Part shown: positions 6,797 to 12,950 of the stretch, one piece after another
How positions within the stretch are numbered: position 1 is the stretch's first letter
Layout of the letters: each line of letters begins with the position of its first letter
IMG/VR virus record: IMGVR_UViG_3300032322_000225
Location: 1-39,736 of that record
Reading direction: 5' to 3' (one strand)
DNA: 39,736 nucleotides
Source of the DNA: a virus
Made by a program: the position numbers and the translations under genes
The notes under the pieces: generated by a model
What the model saw: only the letters and a program-made list of their open reading frames with translations
Databases searched by the model: none
What the model was told of the DNA's origin: nothing

Positions 6797-7433
6797 CGAA
6801 TTGTTATGGGAAAGCGTATACAAAGTGGCACGCTACAGTGCAACACGATGTGTGCGTATCCATCGCAACCTCGTATCTGTTGATGATGTATTCCAGCACC
6901 TAAACTTATGGGCAGTAGAGCACTGGCATAAGATTGAGGAGTGGGAAGGGCAGGATTCTTTAGTGTTTAAACTGCGCCGTACATTTAACAACGAGAGTCA
7001 GAAGTTTGCAGCCAAAGAGCGTGCGTATAAAACAAAGTCCATACCAAGCGATGCGTTTTACTATACTCACGAGATACTTCAAGAGTTACTGCGTGATGTA
7101 TGGAACTATGAGCAGTGGGTATCATCAGGTTCGCCAGCAGATGCAGAGTTTATTAGCAAGACAAGTAAACCTAATGAAGGCATGAACAGAGAAACAATGT
7201 TGTCAGATGTAAGCGGCTCACTTGCCCGTTTAAACGAGCAAGACAGGGACTTGTTGCGGCGTAGGTTTGACGGTGGCGGTACTGACTTCGATGTGCTTGC
7301 CGTTGAGTACAGTGCCAGCGAGGAAGCACTGCGTAAGCGTGTCTCTCGTGCACTTACTAAGTTACAAGACAGACTAGGTGGGGAACAACCTCAATGGAAC
7401 AATCGTAGATACAGGAAACCCGATAATGATTAG
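6783..7433 (+). CDS. Sigma-factor-like transcription regulator
   Basis: The 216-residue protein ends with a region-4-like helix-turn-helix (about 149-195): LARLNEQDRDLLRRRF, then a Gly-rich turn, then VLAVEYSASEEALRKRVSRALTKLQ. Before it lies a helical N-terminal half with aromatic residues that may be a diverged region 2. Such proteins redirect host RNA polymerase or act as late activators. The position at the end of the replication operon suits control of late genes. A GTTTAAAC encodes Leu-Asn inside the HTH, and another encodes Phe-Lys. No characterised relative is identified. Confidence 0.7.
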   Translation: MENNNELLWESVYKVARYSATRCVRIHRNLVSVDDVFQHLNLWAVEHWHKIEEWEGQDSLVFKLRRTFNNESQKFAAKERAYKTKSIPSDAFYYTHEILQELLRDVWNYEQWVSSGSPADAEFISKTSKPNEGMNRETMLSDVSGSLARLNEQDRDLLRRRFDGGGTDFDVLAVEYSASEEALRKRVSRALTKLQDRLGGEQPQWNNRRYRKPDND

Positions 7434-7587
7434 ACCTAAATACCAACGCATGAAACCATGGAACTGGATAGGACTGCCGTTGTACTACATCGGTATCTGT
7501 TTAAACGACATAGGGTATTATACTTACCTGGCTGGAAATAAAATAATTTGGTTTAAACGCAAACAGATTGGATACATAGATAAATGA
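7426..7587 (+). CDS. Small protein, possibly membrane-associated
   Basis: The 53-residue ORF starts at ATG 7426 (GGAAA upstream, 8-base overlap with the sigma-like gene). A moderately hydrophobic aromatic middle (WIGLPLYYIGICLNDIGYYT) is followed by a basic end. It could sit on the membrane surface. It contains two GTTTAAAC copies within 60 bases, encoding Leu-Asn and Phe-Lys. The stop overlaps the kinase start by 4 bases. No family is recognised. Confidence 0.6.
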   Translation: MIRPKYQRMKPWNWIGLPLYYIGICLNDIGYYTYLAGNKIIWFKRKQIGYIDK

Positions 7588-8117
7588 TTATTGGATTAAG
7601 TGGATACGCACAATCAGGTAAGGATACTGTTGCTGAACTGTTGTGTTTAAACTATGGGTTCAAGCGTATATCTTTTGCATTACCTATGCGTGATGCAATC
7701 TATACACTCAACCCTTATGTTGAAGGTGGCAATCGAGTTGTTGATTTAGTAGATGAGTATGGTTGGGATGTAGCCAAGGCTAACCCTGAGGTGCGCCGTT
7801 TACTTCAAGTGTTTGGTACTGAGGTAGGTCGCAATCTTTTTGGTGAAACCTTTTGGATTGACCAAGCGTTTAAACGAGCAGAAGAATACGAACGAGTAGT
7901 CTTTTCTGATGTGCGTTTTCCTAATGAAGCACATGCTATTCAAGCCAAAGGTGGTGATGTATGGCGTATCAATAGACACAATCACGCACCAGTTAACGCA
8001 CACAAGAGCGAGCATGCAATGGATATGTTCATGTTTAAACATGTGTTGTACAACGATGGAACGCTTAATGATTTATCTGATGAAGTGTTCATGCTTGCTA
8101 AACAATTAGGTTTGTAA
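7584..8117 (+). CDS. Deoxynucleoside monophosphate kinase
   Basis: The 177-residue P-loop kinase begins with IIGLSGYAQSGKDTVAELL (Walker A at residues 7-15), the hallmark of phage dNMP kinases similar to T4 gene 1. FSDVRFPNEA lies in the middle, and a helical C-terminus follows. It phosphorylates dNMPs to dNDPs so that host DNA breakdown products can feed phage replication. It is the last gene of the plus-strand early operon and overlaps the preceding gene by 4 bases. It contains three GTTTAAAC copies. A terminator follows 8 bases after the stop. Confidence 0.85.
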   Translation: MIIGLSGYAQSGKDTVAELLCLNYGFKRISFALPMRDAIYTLNPYVEGGNRVVDLVDEYGWDVAKANPEVRRLLQVFGTEVGRNLFGETFWIDQAFKRAEEYERVVFSDVRFPNEAHAIQAKGGDVWRINRHNHAPVNAHKSEHAMDMFMFKHVLYNDGTLNDLSDEVFMLAKQLGL

Positions 8118-8124
8118 AATGCAG

Positions 8125-8160
8125 AAGCCCCGCAAAGGACTGGAACCCTGCGGGGCTTTT
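8125..8160 (+). terminator. Terminator ending the replication operon
   Basis: A perfect ten-pair stem (8125-8134 with 8149-8158) closes a 14-base loop and ends in a short T-run (8157-8160). It follows the dNMP kinase and faces the convergent WhiB block. In the minus direction the stem is followed by a weaker T-rich stretch, so some bidirectional activity is possible. Confidence 0.8.
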
Positions 8161-8164
8161 GTAT

Positions 8165-8205
8165 GGGCACCTACTTTACGCTTCCCCTTCGTAAGGGAGA
8201 TGCCC
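8165..8205. other. Nested inverted repeat in the convergent gap
   Basis: Between the terminator and the WhiB stop lies a two-part hairpin. The outer stem is GGGCA / TGCCC (8165-8169, 8201-8205) and the inner stem is CCCTT / AAGGG (8185-8189, 8193-8197) with a 3-base loop. There is no T-run. It may protect 3' ends of the minus-strand message or be a remnant terminator. Confidence 0.4.
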
Positions 8206-8220
8206 AATAACTTTACTGTA

Positions 8221-8565
8221 TCACATGCCGAACCCTCGTGGGTCGCTGACCTGTAAGTTCAATGCCTTTCGTGCTGCGTGTCTGCGGTAAGGGGTAGTGC
8301 CACCCCACACACCGCTGCGTTCGTGGACTAGACCCCACTCAAGGCACATCTCCATGACTGGACACTCGGCACACATGCGAGCGAATATGCTTTCCTCCTC
8401 AGGTGTGAACACATCCCTGTCAGGGTAAAACAATTCAACATCTAACCCCTTACATGCAGCCTTCTCGGTTAGTTCACGATTCCATCGCAGTTTAAACGCT
8501 AGGTTATCCTTGCCTCGGTTGCGAACCTCTCGCTTTTCCATGACACGATGGTGTTTAATCTCCAT
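8221..8565 (-). CDS. whiB: WhiB-family Fe-S transcription factor
   Basis: This 114-residue protein has all WhiB hallmarks: four cysteines that bind a 4Fe-4S cluster (C38, then C65-x2-C68-x5-C74), the GVWGG turn (85-89) and a basic C-terminal DNA-binding segment (TTPYRRHAARK). WhiB proteins work by docking on the primary sigma factor, and some phage-encoded members are known to interfere with host WhiB function. The family is confined to Actinobacteria and their phages, so this gene is the best host clue here. ATG 8565 overlaps the transglycosylase stop (TGATG) behind AAGGGGTGG. A GTG 9 bases upstream is less likely. Confidence 0.92.
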   Translation of the reverse strand: MEIKHHRVMEKREVRNRGKDNLAFKLRWNRELTEKAACKGLDVELFYPDRDVFTPEEESIFARMCAECPVMEMCLEWGLVHERSGVWGGTTPYRRHAARKALNLQVSDPRGFGM

Positions 8566-9002
8566 CAGTACCACCCCTTAGCAAGGTGATGAGCGTATGC
8601 CTTGCAGATGCCACGAGATTTGCCGTATCTGTGGTCAAGATATTTCAAGCCAGCATCCACCTGTTTAAACCCATCTTTAGTTGGCTTAACCTTTATATTT
8701 ACCCATGTTGCAGGCATAAGTTGTGCAATGCCTGATGCCTTGCTTGATTTGTTCAATGCAGCAGGTCGCCAGTTGGATTCCTTTGTCCACAATTCATAAA
8801 GACATGGATACTGTTCAAGTTTATCTTGTTCAGTCAAGCGTTGGATAGCGTAGCGTTGGTACTCGTTGTCGTAGTAGGCAATCACCTCACCCTTGGGTGC
8901 GTGTGAAGTTATCTGTACTCGTGGGTTGAACACAAGAAAGATTCCGAGTATCACTACCGTAACAATCCATAGTCGAGCATGCGGGTGTATCTGTTTAAAC
9001 AT
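8565..9002 (-). CDS. Membrane-anchored lytic transglycosylase
   Basis: The 145-residue protein has an N-terminal membrane helix (LWIVTVVILGIFLVF, 11-25). A lysozyme-like SLT domain follows, with catalytic Glu75 in LWTKESNW, then ASGIAQLMPATW and a C-terminal RYGKSRGICKAYAHH segment. It cleaves peptidoglycan glycan strands. This version resembles transglycosylases of actinobacteria and their phages. It lies far from the lysis genes, beside WhiB, so it may act early, for example in wall remodelling, rather than in final lysis. The start codon ATG-TTT-AAA-C lies within a GTTTAAAC copy, and the start overlaps the preceding gene by 8 bases. Confidence 0.85.
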   Translation of the reverse strand: MFKQIHPHARLWIVTVVILGIFLVFNPRVQITSHAPKGEVIAYYDNEYQRYAIQRLTEQDKLEQYPCLYELWTKESNWRPAALNKSSKASGIAQLMPATWVNIKVKPTKDGFKQVDAGLKYLDHRYGKSRGICKAYAHHLAKGWY

Positions 9003-9357
9003 ACTCAGCCTCTAACTTTGCACGGTTACCACACACATGACTGATAAAAGTTAAGATGTCTTGAGGGATGTCGGTGTCATTGCCATGCTTGTCGGTTAGA
9101 CCAAGCACAATCATATTGCCCACGATGCTTGGTGTATTACCGAACATGAAAGATAAGGCGCTCGCTACTGTGTTGATTGATAAACCTTTGAGATACCCTT
9201 CCTCATTTACATAGCCTTGGCATACGCCAGCGCCGTAGAAGTCACGCATACCGATGGGTTCAATCAATCCATCAACTGCTGCTTGCATATCGGAGAGTTG
9301 TTTAAACTCCTTCTCCTCGTATGTTCCATCTGTGTATAGCACAACACCTTTAGGCAT
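8995..9357 (-). CDS. DUF3846-like protein
   Basis: This 120-residue protein resembles DUF3846 proteins, seen in many phages and plasmids. It opens with a strand-rich KGVVLYTDG region, has a central AAVDGLIEPI, then GYVNEEGYLKGLSIN and NMIVLGL. The role of the family is unknown. It is in the minus-strand block with 8-base overlaps on both sides, so translation is coupled. A GTTTAAAC encodes Phe-Lys near residue 18. Confidence 0.7.
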   Translation of the reverse strand: MPKGVVLYTDGTYEEKEFKQLSDMQAAVDGLIEPIGMRDFYGAGVCQGYVNEEGYLKGLSINTVASALSFMFGNTPSIVGNMIVLGLTDKHGNDTDIPQDILTFISHVCGNRAKLEAEYV

Positions 9358-9577
9358 AGTTGTTCTCCTTTAGTTGTCCGTTCTTGAACTCTCTACCTAC
9401 CTTGTACTCCTGCCCAATCTTGTTAATCTCATCGCTGATTTTATTCATGAACTCGTTGCGTTGAGACGGTGATAGGTGAGTAATCATGTCCTCTGTTACC
9501 TGTGCATACCATAAAATCTTTGGTTGCTTTGGTTTGGTATCAGAAGAAACTGCAGTGCGCCAGTTGCGTTTAAACAT
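9350..9577 (-). CDS. Unknown small protein
   Basis: The 75-residue protein is basic at the N-terminus (MFKRNWR) and has a helical middle (SQRNEFMNKISDEINKIGQEY) with a charged end. No family is recognised. It starts 0 bases after the next upstream gene, and its first codons ATG-TTT-AAA-C lie in a GTTTAAAC copy, as in the transglycosylase gene. No strong ribosome-binding site precedes it, so coupling is likely. Confidence 0.6.
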   Translation of the reverse strand: MFKRNWRTAVSSDTKPKQPKILWYAQVTEDMITHLSPSQRNEFMNKISDEINKIGQEYKVGREFKNGQLKENNYA

Positions 9578-9832
9578 TTAGTTCACCAGTCCTTTCATCA
9601 TTTCATTTAGTTCTCCGTAAGCAAGGTCGCTTGCGTTGTACTTGCATCCATCAATGGTTGCTTTGCCTTCGAGTCCAGCAATCTTTACCCAATCACGATA
9701 AGGCTTAGCACCTTCATAGTGTTTAATGAATAGAGTTGCTGATAAATAAAGGGCGTAATCGTTCTGAATCCACAACGCAATGTTCCATGTGTTGTAGTTT
9801 TTCCAGCCCTCGTATGTTGTTGGCTTGCTCAT
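9578..9832 (-). CDS. Small protein with YNTWNxALW motif (DUF7249-like)
   Basis: The 84-residue product starts at ATG 9832 behind an excellent AAGGAGGTG. A longer frame exists but would ignore this site. It holds YEGWKNYNTWNIALWIQND, typical of a small phage family I associate with DUF7249, followed by a helical C-terminal half. The function is unknown. Gene spacing is compact: the preceding gene stops 2 bases before the ATG. Confidence 0.7.
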   Translation of the reverse strand: MSKPTTYEGWKNYNTWNIALWIQNDYALYLSATLFIKHYEGAKPYRDWVKIAGLEGKATIDGCKYNASDLAYGELNEMMKGLVN

Positions 9833-9834
9833 GA

Positions 9835-10035
9835 TTACACCTCCTTGTTTTCTAATAGTTGAAGTTGCGCTTTGAGTCGAGCGATGCGCTGCTCGTTTGT
9901 TGGGTGGCACTTACCACCAAGGGCGATAACCTTTGCCCGATAGATAGCCTTGTACTCTGCGTTGTACTTATCAACGAGGTACTGCTTTGCTGCTGATGCT
10001 GCTGCTTGATGCAGGTTCTTTTTTTGTTTGCTCAT
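9835..10035 (-). CDS. Unknown small basic helical protein
   Basis: The 66-residue protein is rich in Lys, Ala and Gln and is probably all helical, with a possible coiled coil at the C-terminus (RIARLKAQLQLLENKE). It is the first gene of the minus-strand block that runs to WhiB and follows the 10036-10366 control region. ATG 10035 has AAGGACTGGT upstream. No family is recognised. Confidence 0.65.
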   Translation of the reverse strand: MSKQKKNLHQAAASAAKQYLVDKYNAEYKAIYRAKVIALGGKCHPTNEQRIARLKAQLQLLENKEV

Positions 10036-10366
10036 ACCAGTCCTTGTTAGGGGTAGCGAAGTTGCTACATGTCTGAGTATTCAGGAACGAACCTTTAAAG
10101 TCAAGGATTTATTCGCAGAAAGATTAACTATTTTTTTGTTTAAACAATAGCCTGCGTTTTGTTAGTTTTATCAACCTCGTGGTTGATAAAACCTATCTTA
10201 CCACACATGTCAACCTTACTGTTTAAACGCATGTCGTTAGCAATCTGGTGCTGTGAGTGCTAACTGTTTAAACATGCTGTCAACCAGACTCGCCAGGAAG
10301 AAGTGTCCACTTGTGTTTAAACACTTAACATTTTTCAGATGTAGATGGAATTACTATGATGGATAA
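10036..10366 (-). promoter_or_regulatory. Control region of the WhiB block, with four GTTTAAAC sites
   Basis: There is no gene here. Four GTTTAAAC copies lie at 10138, 10221, 10266 and 10315, the last within the longer palindrome GTGTTTAAACAC (10313-10324). A perfect 12+12 inverted repeat lies at 10165-10192. Read on the minus strand there are three TTGAC boxes. Two TTGACA boxes lie next to GTTTAAAC copies (near 10216 and 10284). One TTGACT box, near 10106, has AATACT 17 bases later and is the most promoter-like, about 40 bases before the first gene. The promoter calls are visual. The motif clustering is certain. Confidence 0.6.
10165..10192. repeat. Perfect 28-bp inverted repeat, probable operator or hairpin
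   Basis: GTTTTATCAACC (10165-10176) is the exact reverse complement of 10181-10192, with a 4-base TCGT loop. This is the longest perfect hairpin seen in the window outside the terminators. No T-run follows on either strand, so a protein-binding site (operator) or replication signal is more likely than a terminator. Confidence 0.75.
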
Positions 10367-10393
10367 AAGAAAAACCCCCGCCGAAGCGGGGGC
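10367..10393 (-). terminator. Terminator of the amidotransferase / amidoligase operon
   Basis: A seven-pair GC stem (10375-10381 with 10386-10392) closes a CGAA tetraloop. Read on the minus strand it is followed by TTTTTCTTTT. It lies 41 bases after the stop of the glutamine amidotransferase gene and isolates that operon from the next minus-strand block. Confidence 0.9.
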
Positions 10394-10433
10394 TATCTTT
10401 ATCGGATGATGCAGGTGCGCGACCAACCGAAAC

Positions 10434-11237
10434 TTAGAAGGCTAGTTCATCTTGGTCAGCCCAATACTTGTCGAGTTCTGCATCGGTTAATCTACCGAAC
10501 CCGCGCCAGTTGTTTGTATAGACCTGTCTAAACGGCTCGAAGTTCTGATGCTCCACAATCTTGCCGTTCTTGACCTTGAAGTATTCGCCCTCGTTGGCTG
10601 CGTATGACCAGTCAAGAGGTGAGTCCAGCATTACCGATGCGTTCTCGATAGTCTCCTCGGTTGAGCCATAGACCAGCGAACCTGTTGCAGTCTGACCAAT
10701 CCACAATGGCGATGAGTTGACACGAGCAAGGTGCAATGTGTTGCCCTTGCCCTGTTCAATCCAAGCCAAGGCAGCGGTGCCCTGTACACGAGAGAGTACC
10801 TCGGCAATAGGTGCAGCAGTGAAGGCGATTAGTGCAGCCACTGCCTCGCTATCCACTTGACCATGGCGTGCGACCTTGAGTTGTTTAAACAGTTGGTCAT
10901 CGTTGCTGATGTGTCCGTTGTGAGTGAGCACGATTTTGCCACGAGGAATTGGGTGGTTGTTGTCGTTAACCTTTGGTGAACCTTGAGTTGCCCAACGAGT
11001 GTGCAAGATGGCAGTGGTTGCGTTTAAACATAGTCGCTTACCTGCATCTGTTCTGATGAACTTGGTTGCAGCAACGGGTGCCTTGGTGATTACACGATTG
11101 CCTGACTTGGGGTTAATCCAAGCAGCGCCAGTGGCATGGTAGCCACGATGTTCGATGTCGAGCAGCATCTGTGCTGCAAGGTCGGTCTGATTCTGATTGT
11201 GCTTTGGGTTAAGGCAGAAGCCTGCGATTCCACACAT
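10434..11237 (-). CDS. Class II glutamine amidotransferase (Ntn hydrolase)
   Basis: The 267-residue protein begins MCGIAGF, with Cys2 as the N-terminal nucleophile once Met is removed. It has HRGYHATG, TRWATQG, LTHNGHISN and GQVDSEAVAAL, the signature blocks of class II glutaminase domains (GlmS/PurF type). It would release ammonia from glutamine. No synthase domain is attached, so the ammonia must serve a partner. The amidoligase-like gene at 11609 in the same operon is the natural candidate. Start ATG 11237 follows CTGGAG. Two GTTTAAAC copies lie inside. The operon ends at the terminator downstream. Confidence 0.88.
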   Translation of the reverse strand: MCGIAGFCLNPKHNQNQTDLAAQMLLDIEHRGYHATGAAWINPKSGNRVITKAPVAATKFIRTDAGKRLCLNATTAILHTRWATQGSPKVNDNNHPIPRGKIVLTHNGHISNDDQLFKQLKVARHGQVDSEAVAALIAFTAAPIAEVLSRVQGTAALAWIEQGKGNTLHLARVNSSPLWIGQTATGSLVYGSTEETIENASVMLDSPLDWSYAANEGEYFKVKNGKIVEHQNFEPFRQVYTNNWRGFGRLTDAELDKYWADQDELAF

Positions 11238-11263
11238 AATTTATTTCTCCAGTCTGCTAGTTG

Positions 11264-11410
11264 TTATTGGTTAAGTGTATCACATGGGCTGATAACTTTT
11301 ACCAGCCTGTTTAAACGGTCGGCTGCCAATAGGTAATCGGCATCCTCTTTGTTGTACATACCAGTGAAGCGCCGACCATAGAAGTCAATGCCCTCGATGA
11401 TGTATAACAT
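11264..11410 (-). CDS. 48-residue unknown protein
   Basis: It starts at ATG 11410 with AGAGAA upstream. The protein (starting MLYIIEGIDFYGRRFTGMYN) looks like a small beta-rich fold followed by a helix with ADRLNRLVKV. No family is recognised. The longer frame to 11479 would overlap the 31-residue gene and lacks a ribosome-binding site. A GTTTAAAC encodes Leu-Asn near the end. Confidence 0.6.
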   Translation of the reverse strand: MLYIIEGIDFYGRRFTGMYNKEDADYLLAADRLNRLVKVISPCDTLNQ

Positions 11411-11414
11411 TTTG

Positions 11415-11510
11415 TTATATTCTCTTTCCGTATAGATAGAAGCCGACCGCAAGCAGGGCAAGCAGTAACACTCGACCATCTACGATTGACCAGTAGTTGA
11501 TGCCGTTCAT
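11415..11510 (-). CDS. 31-residue single-helix membrane micro-protein
   Basis: An ORF from ATG 11510 to TAA 11415 encodes a short N-terminal polar part, one hydrophobic helix (VLLLALLAVGFYLYG, about 14-28) and a basic KRI end. It lies 4 bases before the 48-residue gene and 98 bases after the amidoligase gene. The composition and exact fit in the gap support translation, although the ribosome-binding site (GGAACT) is weak. It may anchor or regulate an enzyme at the membrane. Confidence 0.5.
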   Translation of the reverse strand: MNGINYWSIVDGRVLLLALLAVGFYLYGKRI

Positions 11511-11608
11511 AGTTCCAGTCCGTTCTGTTTAAACAGGTACCGATTTGGTACCAGTGCCTGCCGAGGGTAACGCTCCCTCGCTTACCCACTTGGGGCAGGC
11601 TGCGCTTG
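11511..11608 (-). promoter_or_regulatory. Structured gap after the amidoligase gene
   Basis: A two-level hairpin has outer stem GCCTGC / GCAGGC (11556-11561, 11595-11600) and inner stem CGAGGG / CCCTCG (11562-11567, 11575-11580). Next to it are two GGTACC palindromes five bases apart and the palindrome CTGTTTAAACAG (11525-11536) containing a GTTTAAAC copy. It could be an internal promoter with operator, or an RNA structure that sets expression of the downstream genes. Confidence 0.45.
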
Positions 11609-12310
11609 TTAGGCGCTGAGTTCGATTGCTCGCTGCTTGAGGTACTGGGCAGTCTCGACCTTGAGCGCATCGGTGATGGTCAATGTGTCGAGCAGGGCGT
11701 TGACATCGTTTAAACGATTGTCGGACAAGATTCCACCTGCGGTGCTGAATTGTGCGATTGCCTGCACAAACTCTGCCCATGCTTGGATTTTCTTGCCGTT
11801 GAGTGTGCCATGGTGTAGGCGAAACTCTACGGTGCCATGGCGTTGATATGAGTCGAGATTGAGGGAGCGATAGCGACCTTGCCCTGCGTTATCAATGCGA
11901 CCGTTGCGGATTGATTCTGTCCACTGGTCAATGATTGCCTCGCTGAGATTGTGTTGGCAGAAGTGATTGTTTAAACGAGACTTGGCAACGAGTGCACCGA
12001 TTGCCTCGTGAGCGGTGTACCAGTTGCGAACCAAGGCAGCGATTCCCTCAGCGCCGTAGTGGTCAGCACCAATGTGCACATGAAAACCAGTCTGCTTGTT
12101 AACGGTCGCGCCTGCCTTGAGCAGTGCTCGCGCTGCTGAGATTGACTCGTTTAAACTGCCATCGTTGAGGATTGGCGAGACTGCCTCAGCATCAACGCCA
12201 CGAGTTCCATCGGGCTTGCACTGCCAGTTTAAACCGACTGCATCGAGTGCAGATTGTGCGGTGCGGATTGAGATGCTGCTAGTTTCGAGTTCGATTCCGT
12301 AAGTTTTCAT
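11609..12310 (-). CDS. Amidoligase (COOH-NH2 ligase family)
   Basis: This 233-residue protein has the pattern of the phage and bacterial amidoligase_2 family, related to glutamine synthetase and gamma-GCS: a TYGIELET strand at the N-terminus, TGFHVHIGAD in the middle, and a C-terminal GTVEFRLHHGTLNGKKI with Glu and His ligands for Mg-ATP. Such enzymes form amide bonds with ATP. Pairing with a glutamine amidotransferase in one operon is a known arrangement and has been proposed to modify peptidoglycan or proteins. ATG 12310 follows GGAGG and begins 2 bases after the previous stop. Four GTTTAAAC copies, all coding Leu-Asn, lie in this gene. Confidence 0.82.
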   Translation of the reverse strand: MKTYGIELETSSISIRTAQSALDAVGLNWQCKPDGTRGVDAEAVSPILNDGSLNESISAARALLKAGATVNKQTGFHVHIGADHYGAEGIAALVRNWYTAHEAIGALVAKSRLNNHFCQHNLSEAIIDQWTESIRNGRIDNAGQGRYRSLNLDSYQRHGTVEFRLHHGTLNGKKIQAWAEFVQAIAQFSTAGGILSDNRLNDVNALLDTLTITDALKVETAQYLKQRAIELSA

Positions 12311-12312
12311 GA

Positions 12313-12867
12313 TTAAGCCTCCAGTACGAGTTGAGCGTTGCAGATTGGGCAGATTGGTGTGCCATAGGTGGCAGCGGTGTTGCGAGAGATTCGCACAATG
12401 TAGGCATCGTGTGCCTCGCCGTTCATCAAATCGCCGTAGCAAACTGCCTTGTTTAAACGGGTGGTTTGCTTGGGTGCTGCTGCGATTTCAAGGGCAGCGT
12501 GAGGGTAAGCGCCAAGATTGGCGAGGATGTCGTTTGCCCAAGATGGCAAGGTTTCGAGTGGCTTAGCAACGCTTGGTGCTGCTGAGCGCCAGTTTCCAAT
12601 GTGAGCCAGTTTTAGCAATGGCAGCACCAATTTTGCGACTGATTCAGTCGAGTCAATAATCGGGCTTATGAAAATCTCAGCAGTGAAATCATCACTGGCT
12701 GATGGAGGCACAATGGCTGCATCAGCAGCCTTGCGACCAGTTTTAGGGGTAAAGCCACAAGAGAGGCGAATTACTGCCTCCTCGTTGCCACCTAGTGGCA
12801 AATTGGCGGTGAGATGAGGCTTGGCAGCAGTAGCGAAATCTGCAAGCCATGATTCACGATTGCTCAT
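12313..12867 (-). CDS. SprT-like protein lacking the catalytic HExxH motif
   Basis: The 184-residue protein resembles actinophage SprT-like proteins in several blocks: N-terminal RESWLADF, the IRLSCGFTP strand, EIFISPIID, LGAYPHAAL, KQTTRLNKAVC and the C-terminal PICPICNAQL. In active members the segment after EIFISP contains HExxH. Here it reads VLPLLKLAHIGNW, without the HE pair. The first Cys pair of the C-terminal zinc ribbon is also reduced to one Cys. It therefore looks like a degenerate, non-catalytic relative. The alignment is from memory and needs a profile search. It is the first gene of the amidoligase operon, with GGAG 8 bases upstream. Confidence 0.6.
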   Translation of the reverse strand: MSNRESWLADFATAAKPHLTANLPLGGNEEAVIRLSCGFTPKTGRKAADAAIVPPSASDDFTAEIFISPIIDSTESVAKLVLPLLKLAHIGNWRSAAPSVAKPLETLPSWANDILANLGAYPHAALEIAAAPKQTTRLNKAVCYGDLMNGEAHDAYIVRISRNTAATYGTPICPICNAQLVLEA

Positions 12868-12950
12868 GAGTAGTGCTCCGTTTCCAGTCGGTAGTGGATT
12901 GTTCCACTGGGATAAAGGTAAACGAGTTTAAACAAAATTACAAGCACCCC

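Noticed and set aside
8997-9577. GTTTAAAC as a restriction site under selection
   Set aside because: A restriction target should be depleted in a phage, not enriched. Enrichment needs another cause such as binding or protective modification.
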